A program made the position numbers and the translations under genes. A DNA stretch of 64,000 bases from Arbacia lixula (taxonomy: Eukaryota; Echinodermata; Echinoidea; Arbacioida; Arbaciidae), in contig OZ022596.1 of assembly GCA_963669155.1 (NCBI GenBank), forward strand, positions 12,141,724 through 12,205,723. The letters are read 5' to 3'. Of the stretch, positions 10,331-20,161 are shown piece after piece. Positions within the stretch are counted from its first letter, which is position 1. Each line of letters starts with the position of its first letter. The notes under the pieces were generated by a model, which was given only the letters and a program-made list of their open reading frames with translations, was not told where the DNA came from and ran no database searches.

Positions 10331-10540
10331 CAGACAAGGTATTGCTCTATGGCACATTTGTGTGCATTTCTGATGCAAACAGGCCTCGGAGACACTTAAA
10401 GAGCTTACATGCAGCATTTCCTCCACCAATTCAGTACAGCACACCGCCGCACCTGATGTTGTGTGAATAGGGAGCTGTGAAGGGATGCTAGACTCTCTCT
10501 TTCCCAAACGATCTACAATGTAGTAAGAATATGAGCAGGT
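10331..10540. other. Unique spacer between pyrimidine blocks
   Basis: About 200 bp of mixed sequence with no frame or repeat that I recognise. Confidence 0.4.
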
Positions 10541-10906
10541 GATTTTGACTGATTGTCTATTTGTTCTTCTATCTCTGTTCTCCTTCTCTTTCACTCTCTT
10601 GCTCCCCCCCCCCCATCTCTCTCTAACTCATCCTTTCGCCTCATCACCTCTCTTTTTCTATACCCGACTCTTTTTCTTTCACTCTCTATCTCTTTGTCTC
10701 CTACTCTCTATCTCTCTCTCCCTTCTCTCTACTCTCGCTCAATCTCGAACTCTCTTTCCCTCTCTCTCCTTCTTTCTTTCACCCTTTTCATACACTCTGG
10801 TATATTCCCTTCCCTTCATTAACTCTCTACACACATCCCCCCCCCCCCTCTGTCTCTTACTCACTTACACTCTGTCCTTCTCAATCTTCGTCTCTCTGTC
10901 ACCCTG

Positions 10907-10957
<51 letters not shown>

Positions 10958-11015
10958 TCATCTCCTTTCCCCTACTCTCTCTCCCTCTCTCCCTTCCCCT
11001 AAACTATGGTCATCA
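10541..11015. repeat. Pyrimidine-rich block
   Basis: CT-rich with a pure CT run at about 10914-10954 and poly-C at 10605 and 10839. Overlapping Leu/Ser frames are artefacts. Confidence 0.95.
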
Positions 11016-11054
11016 ATTGTTCCTGAAAAATGAGGTAGCGTGCCTACCTGTCAC

Positions 11055-11195
11055 TCCCCCCCCCCCCCTTGCAAGCCCATCCACACTCGTTCAATCTCCA
11101 TGGGCACCAATACAGGTGCCAGTAATTAAAAAACATGACCATCGTGTGAACAGGGTAGATGGATAGGATGCCAGCCACTGTCATCCCAACACATG
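11055..11195. other. Short unique spacer with poly-C
   Basis: A 13-base C run starts at about 11057. Otherwise nothing is recognised. Confidence 0.35.
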
Positions 11196-11404
11196 TAGCC
11201 TGACTTCAAGTCTGTTCAGCATTTCTAAACAAAACTATTCAACAAAGGGGTCTGGCTGCAGTAGACTAACCATTCTCAATTTCTTTACCAGATACAGAAC
11301 AGGCTAAGAAAAAAGGATGATGATAAAGTAACTAGTCTGAGAATAGCAGACTTTATTTTTCAACTTGGATAAAAAAATGTCCAACAGCCTGAAAGCCTGA
11401 CTAG
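11196..11404. mobile_element. A-family MITE
   Basis: Left TAGCCTGACTTCAAGTCTG and right CAGCCTGAAAGCCTGACTA ends, with the A core GGTCTGGCTGCAGTAGACTA between. A 88-residue minus-strand frame spans its right part and has no known homology that I can see. Confidence 0.85.
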
Positions 11405-11920
11405 CAGATAGCAGGTGACATTGACCGATTGTTTCCACATAATGCATTTTGCACTTGGAGTGCAGCATCAAAGATAACATAGCACCAATGCTTTGCCTAT
11501 AGTAGTACTCATCAAAAGGTAGATATGCGCATGCTAGTACTAAGGAATAAGTATGCAAATTAAAGTGCATTAGTCATTGTTTCTTTTTCCCCTATATGTC
11601 CTTCACCTCTTAATCTGTCACTTTTTCATATCCCATAATTTTTTTTTGTTTTCACCTCCACAACATTGTTCCTTGTAACTCCACAAATGTATAATCTATG
11701 GATATTTTCACTAAATATTTATAATTTCATTTATTATAAAGGGAAGCCTGTAATCCCACAAGCATCACTTTTTTAAGGATCCTCCCCCACCCCATTTTGA
11801 AATGATTTTTTTCTAGAATACAAATGTACAAGTAATAATTTAAATGTATATTACCTATATGCATTTTAGTTATCTTAATTATTGCAGTGTTTTGGACATC
11901 TAGACTCTCTCCACATCCTT
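11405..11920. other. AT-rich DNA, no gene seen
   Basis: Runs of T and A and ordinary AT-rich sequence. Nothing repeats elsewhere in the window. Confidence 0.4.
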
Positions 11921-11924
11921 AGCT

Positions 11925-12170
11925 AGAGCAAACCCGCAATGGTGTCATGTTCCCCTAAGCCGTATGAGCGGTGTGATATGCGAACCACATGCCAGAGCGT
12001 GATGCATGAGGCGCAACATTTAGGGCTATTTTGCAGACACAGTTTATAAGTATCGCTTACCGCAATATTGCGGTATTATTATTATTAATAGGTCTCAATC
12101 CGCAAAATAGGCGGAAAAAGGAGGAAGCCATCGGCTATGCAAAATTGTTGCAATTTACGGGTAAGTGGTG
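11925..12170. repeat. V-family candidate (CGCAATATTGCGG words)
   Basis: CCGCAATATTGCGGTA is a palindrome at about 12060. CCGCAAAATAGGCGG and GGAGGAAGC follow. Similar words (ATCCGCAAAATAAGCG, TTGCTTCCTCC, ACCGCAATATTACTG) recur at 37925-38255. Relationship is by shared words only. Confidence 0.4.
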
Positions 12171-12467
12171 TATATGTATGGAGTTACATAGAGAAATAGA
12201 TTCATAGTACTCATCTGGTACATATTTCTACACAGGTACAATGACATCAAAAGAATCAACCTCATTACAGAGGTAGATAAGACAGTATGCAAGATGCCAT
12301 GCAATCTAAGAGACTTTTCAACTTCTGCCCTTTCATTTTAAGACATAGGTCAATTGATGCGCACAATCCAGAGCTCCTTAACATTGATGTCAAGGAGAAT
12401 GAGCTCAGAAGATGGAAACGTTAGTATTCTCAGCTCTTAATTCGCACATATCAGACAAACAGATACA

Positions 12468-12498
12468 CAGACAGACAGACAGACAGAGAGAGGGATAG

Positions 12499-12542
<44 letters not shown>

Positions 12543-12548
12543 AGAGAT
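12468..12548. repeat. (CAGA)n followed by (GA)n
   Basis: ACAGACAGACAGACAGACAG then GAGAGA to about 12538. Purines are on the plus strand, opposite in phase to the nearby CT blocks. Confidence 0.95.
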
Positions 12549-12570
12549 AAGATGAGCATCATGAGTCACT

Positions 12571-12880
12571 ATGACAGGGGCTGAATCATTGCTTAGACCT
12601 CTTTCATTGCCTACTCACGCGCGAGGCATCGATTCAAGAGCGGTAGGTCACAAGAAGCAAGGCTTCCTTGAGATGCTCCGTAAGCAACAAGTCCTCCAAA
12701 GGAGGAAAAGGGGAGAGGAGGGTGGCAAAGCAAAGTGGAGGGGGAGAGGAGGGGGAGAGGGGGGAGAGGGGAAGCAAACTTCTACTGTCCACTCAAACAG
12801 TTTTTTAAGGGAAAGTTTAGGCTTGTATGAGCATTTGAAATACGCAATTTCATGTAAAATGGACATTTTTTTCCCATCTC
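12571..12880 (+). other. Open frame in mixed sequence, doubtful
   Basis: An ATG at 12571 opens a frame of about 100 residues of fairly ordinary composition (LLRPLSLPTHARGIDSRAV, then KKQGFLEMLRKQQVLQRRKR) before it runs into the GGGAGAGG stretch and then CT repeat. There is no polypyrimidine tract or clear acceptor upstream, and no family is recognised. Probably chance. It is recorded because the first part is not repeat-derived. Confidence 0.15.
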
Positions 12881-12923
12881 ATTCTCTCTCTCTTTTTCTG
12901 TCCATCTCTATAGCTCTCTTTCA

Positions 12924-13002
<79 letters not shown>

Positions 13003-13303
13003 ACTTCTGTTTCACTCCCTTATTTCTCCCTCTGCTCCATTCGACTTCATATTTCTCTCGCTCTCTAGTTCTCTGTCTACCTTTTGCTATCCCCCCTTCA
13101 CCCCCACACAACACTACCTCTCTCTCAATATTCCCCTGTCTCTGAATCTATCTCATTCCCCCTGTCTGTCTGTCTATCTGTCTGGCTGTCTATTTATCTA
13201 TCTATCTTTCTATCTATACCTTTATCTCTCTCTCTCTTCATAACTCCCTACCCCCCCCCCTCACTCCCTTCCATACCCCCCCCCCCTCACTCCCTTCCCC
13301 AAC

Positions 13304-13340
<37 letters not shown>
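12880..13340. repeat. Pyrimidine-rich block with (CT)n and poly-C
   Basis: CT runs at about 12928-12978, 12982-13001 and 13308-13336. C-runs at about 13250 and 13277. CTGTCTGTCTAT/CTATCTAT tetranucleotides at 13160-13215. Confidence 0.95.
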
Positions 13341-13341
<1 letters not shown>

Positions 13342-13368
13342 TTACTTAAACCACCAAGCTCTGTCCAG

Positions 13369-13479
13369 ATCACGTCCACTGAACGAAGACAGAGCCACGA
13401 TGAGGGGGAGGGAACGGATGTAGACCCAAGTATCCTTGCTCCTTCATACGACTATCATCTAGGGACGCTCTCTGAATGA
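13369..13479 (+). other. Candidate small terminal coding exon (weak)
   Basis: A CT tract serves as a possible polypyrimidine run, followed by CAG at 13366-13368 as acceptor. The frame then reads 36 residues, beginning ITSTERRQSHDEGEGTDVD and ending PSYDYHLGTLSE before TGA at 13477-13479. The peptide is acidic and not repeat-derived, like a cytoplasmic tail or protein C-terminus. No family is recognised and no partner exon was found. Chance occurrence in a 111-base stretch is quite possible. Confidence 0.2.
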
Positions 13480-13493
13480 TAACACATTCATTC

Positions 13494-13710
13494 TAGCCTC
13501 TCATCTAGGCTGTTTGCCATTTTTAATCCAAGTTCTACAACAAACAGTTCTGGCTGCAGTAGACTAATCCCTCTCAAGTTCTTCTCAGCTTTTTTCCTAC
13601 AGAAGTTTGTGCTGTAAAAAAAAAGAGAGTTAGTCTTACCAGTACTAGACCCGAACGTTTCCTTCTGATCATTTGGTTTATATAAATGTCCAACAGCCTC
13701 AAAACTAGAC
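13494..13710. mobile_element. A-family MITE, diverged
   Basis: Left TAGCCTCTCATCTAGGCTG, core TTCTGGCTGCAGTAGACTAA, right AAATGTCCAACAGCCTCAAA. It begins 15 bases after the candidate exon stop at 13479. Confidence 0.8.
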
Positions 13711-13798
13711 TGCACTCATTTTAAATTCTAGAGTGGTATAGGTCAGCGGAACCGAGCGTCGGGAAGATCTCCCTAACGTGTAGGACAGTGGAGACTGG

Positions 13799-14036
13799 TT
13801 AGCTTCACTCCCAGTCTGTTAAGACAGATTAAACCACGCTTCACAATCAGAGGCATAGCACAGATCTTAAATGGGTCTGAATGCAGAAGACTAATCACTC
13901 TATAGTTGGGACTCCACAGTTGCAGTAAGAAAGAAAGGAGATGGAAAACAAATCATCCATCTGGTTGATACCAGACCTGACTATAGTTTCAACTAACAAA
14001 TGTCAAACAGTCTGAAACTTGGGCTATAGTGATAGA
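13799..14036. mobile_element. A-family MITE, old copy
   Basis: Left TTAGCTTCACTCCCAGTCTG, core GGGTCTGAATGCAGAAGACTAATCAC in part, right AAATGTCAAACAGTCTGAAAC. Divergence is high across the whole length. Confidence 0.65.
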
Positions 14037-14465
14037 CTGATGAATGAAGACTAATATCAACACATGACAGCAATAGCATTGCACATTCTAAAAGCATCTT
14101 ATGAACATCTATTTTTTTTTTTAAAACACCTTCAAAAAGTAAATTTTACATTTGAAATCATTGGTTTGATTTCCCTTGGTAATATTGGTCAGCCTTCCTA
14201 GCAGTGTTTGTGTATAATATTTCACTAAACTCCCGAGATACAGACTTTAACGCATTGCACACTGTTAGATTTTCTGGTTTGTGAACCCTGGGCCAGTTTG
14301 GATGTCAAAATTTGCCATGGAACTGCAGTAACCAAAGGGACTTGGCTTGATTGTGTACTGCAGGATTTTGAATATCATTCATAGACTGTTGTCTATCATC
14401 TAAACAGCAGATTGTATGGGAACCATGCTGCTTAGTTTCTGAGCTCAGAGCCATTTTCAAAAGGC
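14037..14465. other. Unique DNA, no gene seen
   Basis: Contains a T-run at about 14111 and ordinary AT-rich sequence. A 69-residue minus-strand frame has no recognisable feature. Confidence 0.4.
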
Positions 14466-14775
14466 ATGAACCTCGGCAGGAATCAGCAGTATATCCTGAT
14501 GATAATCTGTACAAAATCTTACACTGACTGCTTCAAGAACATTTTCAGGAAAGGTGAAAAACTATCCTTGTTTACATTTCAAACAGCCCGAGTATAGTCT
14601 ACATTCATAATCATATTGCCCCTGTCAATGTGCGATGTTTCATGCAGCAGGTATCGCTCGCATTGAACGCATACATTGTGATGCAGACCATAGCCGACAC
14701 CATTCTCCATTCTCGAGACTACAAGAACCAGGTTTGACGACCCGTCAGTACCCATGATAAAGTCTTGCGCCTGGA
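14466..14775. repeat. L-family dispersed repeat, copy 2
   Basis: ATGAACCTCGGCAGGAATCA, GCAGTATATCCTGATGATAA, ATAGTCTACATTCATAATC, GCATTGAACGCATACA and CTCGAGACTACAAGAA follow the same order as copies 1 and 3. Around 14575-14600 it shows what the target looks like without the insertion found in copy 3. Confidence 0.75.
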
Positions 14776-14881
14776 ATTGTTCACACCCACTGAATTTATG
14801 ATGCATAAATGTCAACTGTAATTGAAATGTTCATTGTAATTATTGGGTTGCTATCCATCAAAAGCTTACACCTGATAGACT

Positions 14882-15035
14882 GTTAGCCTTACTTCAAGTC
14901 TGTTAGACACTACTAATCCAAGTTATTGCACACACTCTAGTGAGGCAGATATCAACACATCTTAATTTTCCTCTCACAATAAACAAGCTGGAGAAACACA
15001 GGAGAGTGATACAAATGTAACCACTAGCCAGCCCT
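14882..15035. mobile_element. A-family MITE, partial
   Basis: Left end TAGCCTTACTTCAAGTCTG with TTAGACACTACTAATCCAAG, then a shortened core. The right end is lost at the border with the X array. Confidence 0.6.
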
Positions 15036-15999
15036 GAGCCCCGGTCTTATACAGAGTTGCAATTGACATAAATCTATTGTAAGTCCAATCCCTTATCTCT
15101 AGTGCACAGAGTTATGATTGATATCAATTCTCCCTATCACATATAGCCGATATCAAGCGATATCACCTCACGATACCGATATCTGATCGATTGCTCTTGG
15201 GACGTATACTTCCAGTAAGAGCTGGTTGTCGGCAGAAAGTGACCAAGAAATCACTTTTTTTTATGAATTAAGCAGTGAAAATTTTGTGTAGGGTTGTGGT
15301 TAGGGTCAGGGTTAGGTTTAGAATAAGGTTTAGGGTTAGTGTTAACGTCAGGGTGAGGTTTAGGGTTAATATTCATAAAATTAGTTGGACACCCTGGTCC
15401 CTTATTGTACGGGATTGCCGAATGTTCGTGGACCGGAAGTTCATATCCCAAGAATTAAAGGTAAAAAAATTAGAGCGCCACACACGTTCAGATTCGGAGA
15501 GCTATATGCGATAGGGAGAATTGCAAGTCATGTTACGATCATTCCCAAGCCTAATCCTGCATCTCTAATGCACATAGTTCTGATTGATTTCAATCTAAGT
15601 CAAGTTGCAATTAATTGCAATTCTAAAACCCTATCTCTAATGTTCAGTTACGATAGATATCAATTGCAAGTAAAGTTGCGATTTATCACAAGTCCAATTC
15701 CCTAACTCTTATGTACAGATTTATGATTGAAATCAATCGCAAGTAAAGTTACGATCATTCGCAAGTCCAATCCTGTATCTCTAACGTACATAGTTCTGAT
15801 TGATTTCAATTGTAAGTCAAGTTGCAATTAATTGCAATTCTAACAACCTATCTTGAATGTACAAATTTATGATTGAAATCAATCGCAAATCAAGTTGCAA
15901 TCAATTGCAAGTCCAATCCCTTCTCTCTAAAATAAAGAGTGATCATTGATATGAATCACAATTAAAGTTGTGATCAATCACACTGCTTTATCAGACAGG
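15036..15999. repeat. X array: periodic CAATTGCAAGTCCAATCCC words
   Basis: Words such as AGTTGCAATTGA, CAAGTCCAATCCCT, ATCTCTAATGTACA and TTATGATTGATATCAAT alternate with a period of about 70 to 80 bp. The left part (15036-15129) and right part (15519-15999) belong to one array split by an insertion at 15130. The ends (GAGCCCCGGTCTTATACAGAG at left, TTTATCAGACAGGGCC at right) are inverted, so the whole may be a foldback element whose interior expanded. A related piece lies at 27325-27550. Confidence 0.8.
15130..15518. mobile_element. TIR element inserted in the X array (389 bp)
   Basis: Left end CTCCCTATCACATATAGC, right end GCTATATGCGATAGGGAG: an 18-bp inverted repeat with one mismatch. AATT flanks both sides (15126-15129 and 15519-15522), fitting a 4-bp target duplication. 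A second inverted pair inside is CTTGGGACGTATACTTCC with GGAAGTTCATATCCCAAG. The middle (15287-15370) is made of degenerate TTAGGG-like words. Non-coding: short frames here cross the repeat words. Confidence 0.8.
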
Positions 16000-16145
16000 G
16001 CCAGTTTATGAATCATAAAAAAGCTGTGATTGTAGAGAATATAGCAGAAGTGACTAAGAGACTGGATGTCAAGCTAGCGTAGGATTACGAGCTATAGATC
16101 TACGTGTGGGTATGTAGAAAAAGCCATTCAGTTTCCCATCGATAT
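16000..16145. other. Unique spacer
   Basis: No feature recognised. Confidence 0.4.
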
Positions 16146-16350
16146 CGCCTGGTTTCCAGGCTGTCGGGCATTTTTAAAACCAAATTATTCAATAAAGGTG
16201 TCTGGCTGCAGGAGACTAATCATTCTCAATTTTCTCCTCAGCCACCACAGACTGACATAACAGGAGAATGATACAGTGACTAGTCTTTGAGTACTAGACT
16301 CTATTTGTCAGTTGGGATCAGAAATGTCCAACAGCCTGGAAGCCAGGCTA
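16146..16350. mobile_element. A-family MITE, type copy (about 205 bp)
   Basis: This copy best shows family A. The left terminus (CGCCTGGTTTCCAGGCTGTC) and right terminus (CAGCCTGGAAGCCAGGCTA) are inverted repeats extending into GGGCATTT / AAATGTCC. The core has AATAAAGGTGTCTGGCTGCA, GAGACTAATCATTCTCAA, a CAGGAGAATGATACAGTGAC segment that pairs back with it, and GTACTAGACTC. It is non-coding. At least 14 copies or fragments occur in this window. Superfamily is unknown, since target duplications are not clear. Confidence 0.9.
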
Positions 16351-16843
16351 CATTGATGTCATCCTGACAATTTTCTTTCTTCATCTCTACCATCTTCTAT
16401 CACTCACCTAGCCTGGCTCTCAGACTTTTTGTGTTTTTCTTTCTAGCAAGTTCACCCTGTTTCACAGGCAATTACAAGATCATGGTCCAAATTCACAAAA
16501 GAGTTTTAGATTCAGCTCATACTTCAAGCGGGGCACTAGATTTTTTTACTTAACTATCTCTTTCCTTAGATTAGCAATTAGATTTATAAACTAAACATGT
16601 ACCGGTATTCAATTCCACACATATAATTTGGAGCTGAAAATTATATACCCTTATGGCCTGGAGAGCAGACTATCCTGCCATGAATTCCACTTATTTCTAT
16701 CCATCGAACTGTGAGGAATGATATATCTGTCTGTAGGAATGTCTGCAAGAGATCTGAGCCGACTTTCCCTTGTCAAACCCGATTCAATCTCCTCAACGTT
16801 TCAACATAAAGAGCTACAGCATGTTCTACTACAGTGTCATGTG
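16351..16843. other. Unique DNA, no gene seen
   Basis: An isolated A-like left end (TAGCCTGGCTCTCAGACTTT, about 16409) is present. Otherwise no recognised feature. Confidence 0.4.
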
Positions 16844-16959
16844 GGGGCCATGTTTATAAAACCTTTCAAAGTCTAGTTAGTTACTAAAGTACATTCAGCT
16901 ACATGTACATGCAGTTTGGATAACCAACTAGGCTCGTAAGGTTTTGTGAGTATGGCCCC
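16844..16959. mobile_element. Z-family palindromic foldback, copy 2 (116 bp)
   Basis: GGGGCCATGTTTATAAAACC at left, GGTTTTGTGAGTATGGCCCC at right. The interior TTAGTTACTAAAGTACATTC matches copy 1 (1409-1529). The arms have diverged independently. Confidence 0.8.
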
Positions 16960-17214
16960 TGGCTGATAGTGTACGCATACACACTGCCTTGAGAGCAGCC
17001 AGTGAAATCTGTGCACATGAGGTGACTTTGGTGGAATTATTTGAATATAGGTAGTGAAAATCAAAGGCACCGAATGCACAGAGGTTTCATTGTTGCCTCG
17101 AGCTGAAGGCAGTTTTAATTTGTTTTAGGTCCCTCATTGAGACTTAATCATGATGGGAATATTAAGAAGCAAAATGTAACAACTGCCAAAGATCCCTCTA
17201 TTGATTCTCCATAT

Positions 17215-17253
17215 TTAGAAAAATGTATGGATACATTTTGTAAATATGGAGAA
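17215..17253. repeat. Short hairpin, 39 bp
   Basis: TTCTCCATATTTA pairs with TAAATATGGAGAA, and AAAATGTAT with ATACATTTT, leaving almost no loop. A strong cruciform or hairpin RNA if transcribed. Confidence 0.75.
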
Positions 17254-17482
17254 GCCACTCATTTGTTTTTCCTGTGGCTTGAGCAAACCAACAGGAATTC
17301 ATCATGCACCTCAGCTGCAACATTGCGAGATTTGCCCAAGCACACCATATGGCTGCCCGCTAAAATGCAAACAAGCAGCTGAAAAGTTAGCCCAAGTATT
17401 TTGCATGTTGCGCTAATCTTACAACAGGGACGCATGGACATTTGACGCCTCGTAAAAAATAGTATCCACCATCCAAGCCCCC

Positions 17483-17528
17483 TGACGTCATGGATAGTAG
17501 TTTTTGGCCCCTGGAAAATGTGACGTCA
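17483..17528. promoter_or_regulatory. Two TGACGTCA palindromes 30 bp apart
   Basis: TGACGTCA occurs at 17483-17490 and 17521-17528. The octamer is the consensus cAMP response element bound by CREB/ATF proteins. No gene start is seen nearby, so function is unknown. Confidence 0.4.
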
Positions 17529-17782
17529 CACAAATCGGAGGGCAAACAATACTTTTCTTCAGAGAAATATTTTTGGTCACATGCAGTGCTCCTATCAAAT
17601 CAAAGGGCAATATTCTTTTCAGAAGGGATATATACATTTATAATCCTAGTTTGACATAACATAACATAATTGTACATGTATGTACATATGTAAAAGCTTC
17701 GTGCAGTAGGCAGTCATGAAACGTAACTGTTGCTATAGTAACAGTGAAAACATTGCATGGGGAAATTTTAAAATTATGAAAT

Positions 17783-18024
17783 TAGCCTGGCTTCCAGGCT
17801 GTGCTGCATTTCTTTATTCAAACCATTCAAGGTCTGGCTACAGTAGACTAATCATTCTCGATTTTTTTTTTCTCTGACTTGCCTACACATATGGGACAGA
17901 CTGAGGAAAGAGGAAAATGAAAAAGTTTACTCATCATGTGAGCATCAAGGATGACATTTTTGTGAGTACTAGACTATTTTTTCAGTTTCATTCAGACATG
18001 TCCCATAGCCTGGAATCTAGGCTA
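17783..18024. mobile_element. A-family MITE
   Basis: Left TAGCCTGGCTTCCAGGCTGT, right ATAGCCTGGAATCTAGGCTA. Core GGTCTGGCTACAGTAGACTA is present. It is slightly longer than the type copy owing to a T-run and small insertions. Confidence 0.9.
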
Positions 18025-18104
18025 GTTGGAGGGGACATGATACATAATATCACTTTCCTGCTGAAGGTATGTTATAAATCCACTGGCTTAATGTGCCATG
18101 TCCC

Positions 18105-18610
18105 CAAACATAAACTCGTCCATCAAAACCCAACATACCAATACATCTCCATTACCCCCCTTCACACACGGTTTGTCCATGTATGTGCATACCAATATAC
18201 CCAAGTTATGCTCACACACAACTTGTCACCGTGAGGTAAATCATGTTATTTCCATGAGTTTCCATGCAGATTTCACCTGTATCCCTTTCAACAAGAATAC
18301 ACCAATACATCTCTATTACACCCCTTTACACATGGTTTTAATGTGTATACTCGTGTGTGTGTGTATCAGTAAACTCAGATCGTGTTCACACACAAATTGT
18401 CACCATGATGTAAATCGTATTATTTTAATTAATGAACGTTTCATCTGCATCCCTTTTCAGCAAGAATATTTCAACCACCATTGCTCCTGATTCCTACCAC
18501 AAGGTGCGTCCATGTATGTTATTGTGTATAATGGTATACTCAAGTCGCATTCACACACAAATTGTCACCATGACATGAATTGCGATATTTTCAGATATGT
18601 ATCATTAACA
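18105..18610. repeat. Tandem repeat, about 165-bp unit, three copies
   Basis: TTGTCACC occurs at about 18224, 18399 and 18560, each preceded by CACACACAA and followed by ATGA-TAAAT. Units also share CTGTATCCCTTTCAACAAGAA and CCCTTTACACATGG. Overlapping frames of 105 and 130 residues are translations of this array. Confidence 0.85.
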
Positions 18611-18996
18611 TTGCATTCATTTCAACCACATAACATTAAAAGAATGTGTTCATTCATCAAATACTGGTTTATATAAATGTCTGTTCCTCTGTCACCATAC
18701 TCACAACTTCCTGTTACCACTGTCATTTCATCATCATGATCTTATAAGACATTCCATCATTACTGCCTGTGTTCAATCTCTCAGCTTTTTTTTCACAATC
18801 ATTTCACTCGCGATGTTTACACACCACCACATTCACAATGGATGTTTGTTATCAGAAACTAAGGTGTCATGGTGTGTGATGCACAATCGCTTTCATCACA
18901 GTCTTGCCATCACCGTTTGCTACATGATTTTGAGACCAGCGCTAGTCGCATGAAACAGGATTCTTTTTGGACAACCCAACTACTGGATAATGTGTA
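18611..18996. other. Unique DNA, no gene seen
   Basis: AT-rich with no feature that I can support. Confidence 0.4.
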
Positions 18997-19112
18997 TTTG
19001 GCTACAATTTTACATTGTGTCTATAGGAATTTTTGGGTTTTTTTAACATTTTCCAGGGCTCTTTTCGGGGGCAAAATCGCCCTGAATCCCATGTATTTTT
19101 TTCCCTGTGACT
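18997..19112. repeat. T-family dispersed repeat, copy 1
   Basis: TTTGGCTACAATTTTACATT, CATTTTCCAGGGCTCTTTT and GGCAAAATCGCCCTGA match 62549-62672 in order and spacing. It is non-coding, and the class is unknown. Confidence 0.8.
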
Positions 19113-19600
19113 GTTCATTTCCCTGTTTACACTACCACAATGGACACACACTGTATGTACATTCACCGTATAAACATTTCAATATTTGTCAGGGTCATAC
19201 AAATAGGATTCACTGTGATTGTATTTGATGTAGATAACGGTACATATACTTTATATGTACACTTGTCATTTGAAGGACGAAAAGTGTGGTTGAAGTGGGG
19301 GGGGCACCTTTTTAAGTCTGACATCATGAAATAACTCATTCAGAACAAAGACCTTTCTCATGTAAAACTTAAAAGCTTTTAAATTGGTAACACAATTTTT
19401 GTTTAGATTATGTTTTCATCATGAAATGGAATCTACACTATATCTATAGACTTCAGGTTCATTTTGTGCATTAAGGACACTTGGCTTGTACTGTTTGAAA
19501 TTAACATTTTAATAAAACTACAAACATATTTTTTTTCTCCAAACATTAAAGTGGGTTTGGAAAAATTCTTATGAACAATTTTGTCTAGAACATTTTTTTT
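19113..19600. other. Unique AT-rich DNA, no gene seen
   Basis: Short frames only. No repeat match in the window was noticed. Confidence 0.4.
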
Positions 19601-19604
19601 CTTT

Positions 19605-19782
19605 TTCATTGTATCTCTCTCCTGTTCTATATCCATCTCTCTGACTTCAAAACATGCCATATTTTTTACTGGTACTGGTTTTATATTTCTCCTTTCTCTC
19701 TGGTGATTCTATTCCCAAACTTTCTCTGTCTCCTCCAGTTTGTACATGTACAGATTTATTTTCTTTAATTATTCTGTCTCTG

Positions 19783-19813
<31 letters not shown>

Positions 19814-19848
19814 GTGTGTCTCTTTCTCTCTCGACCACTCTATTGCCT

Positions 19849-19895
<47 letters not shown>

Positions 19896-19980
19896 ACCAC
19901 TCTATTGCCTCCCCCCCCCTCTCTCTCTCTCTCTCTCTTTACTCTTCTATTCACCATCTGTCCATCTCATTTTCTCTCTC
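19605..19980. repeat. (CT)n blocks, tandem with CGACCACTCTATTGCC
   Basis: CT runs at about 19779-19805, 19855-19892 and 19919-19937 are separated by CGACCACTCTATTGCCTCC (about 19832) and TTGACCACTCTATTGCCTCC (about 19893), so run plus spacer has been duplicated (about 62 bp). Leu/Ser frames are artefacts. Confidence 0.95.
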
Positions 19981-20161
19981 TCACAAAAATGTTAACATGT
20001 ATTTTAAATGGTATGATACCTTTCCAATAATTCTTAATTTCTCAGTGCCTTATTGTTTCTCTCGCCTTCAGTCTGTAGCTAAAGCTTTGTTCTCTATTCA
20101 TGTCTCTCTTCATCTCCCTCTCCCCCCCCCCCCCCACCCCCTAATAACATGTGGTCCATTA

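Noticed and set aside
9792-10399. Overlapping open frames of 193, 149 and 81 residues rich in Leu, Ser and Pro
   Set aside because: They translate (CT)n and (CCCT)n. Two or three frames stay open together, and composition has no relation to a folded protein. The same applies near 500, 12.9 kb, 19.8 kb, 24.9 kb, 25.5-26.0 kb, 38.3-40.3 kb and 58-59.4 kb.
12571-13068. 165-residue frame as a gene
   Set aside because: Only the first 100 or so residues are outside the simple repeat, no acceptor or family support, and the 3' part is CT translation.
15287-15370. Interstitial telomere from TTAGGG-like words
   Set aside because: Words are degenerate and irregular, limited to about 85 bp, and lie inside a TIR element.
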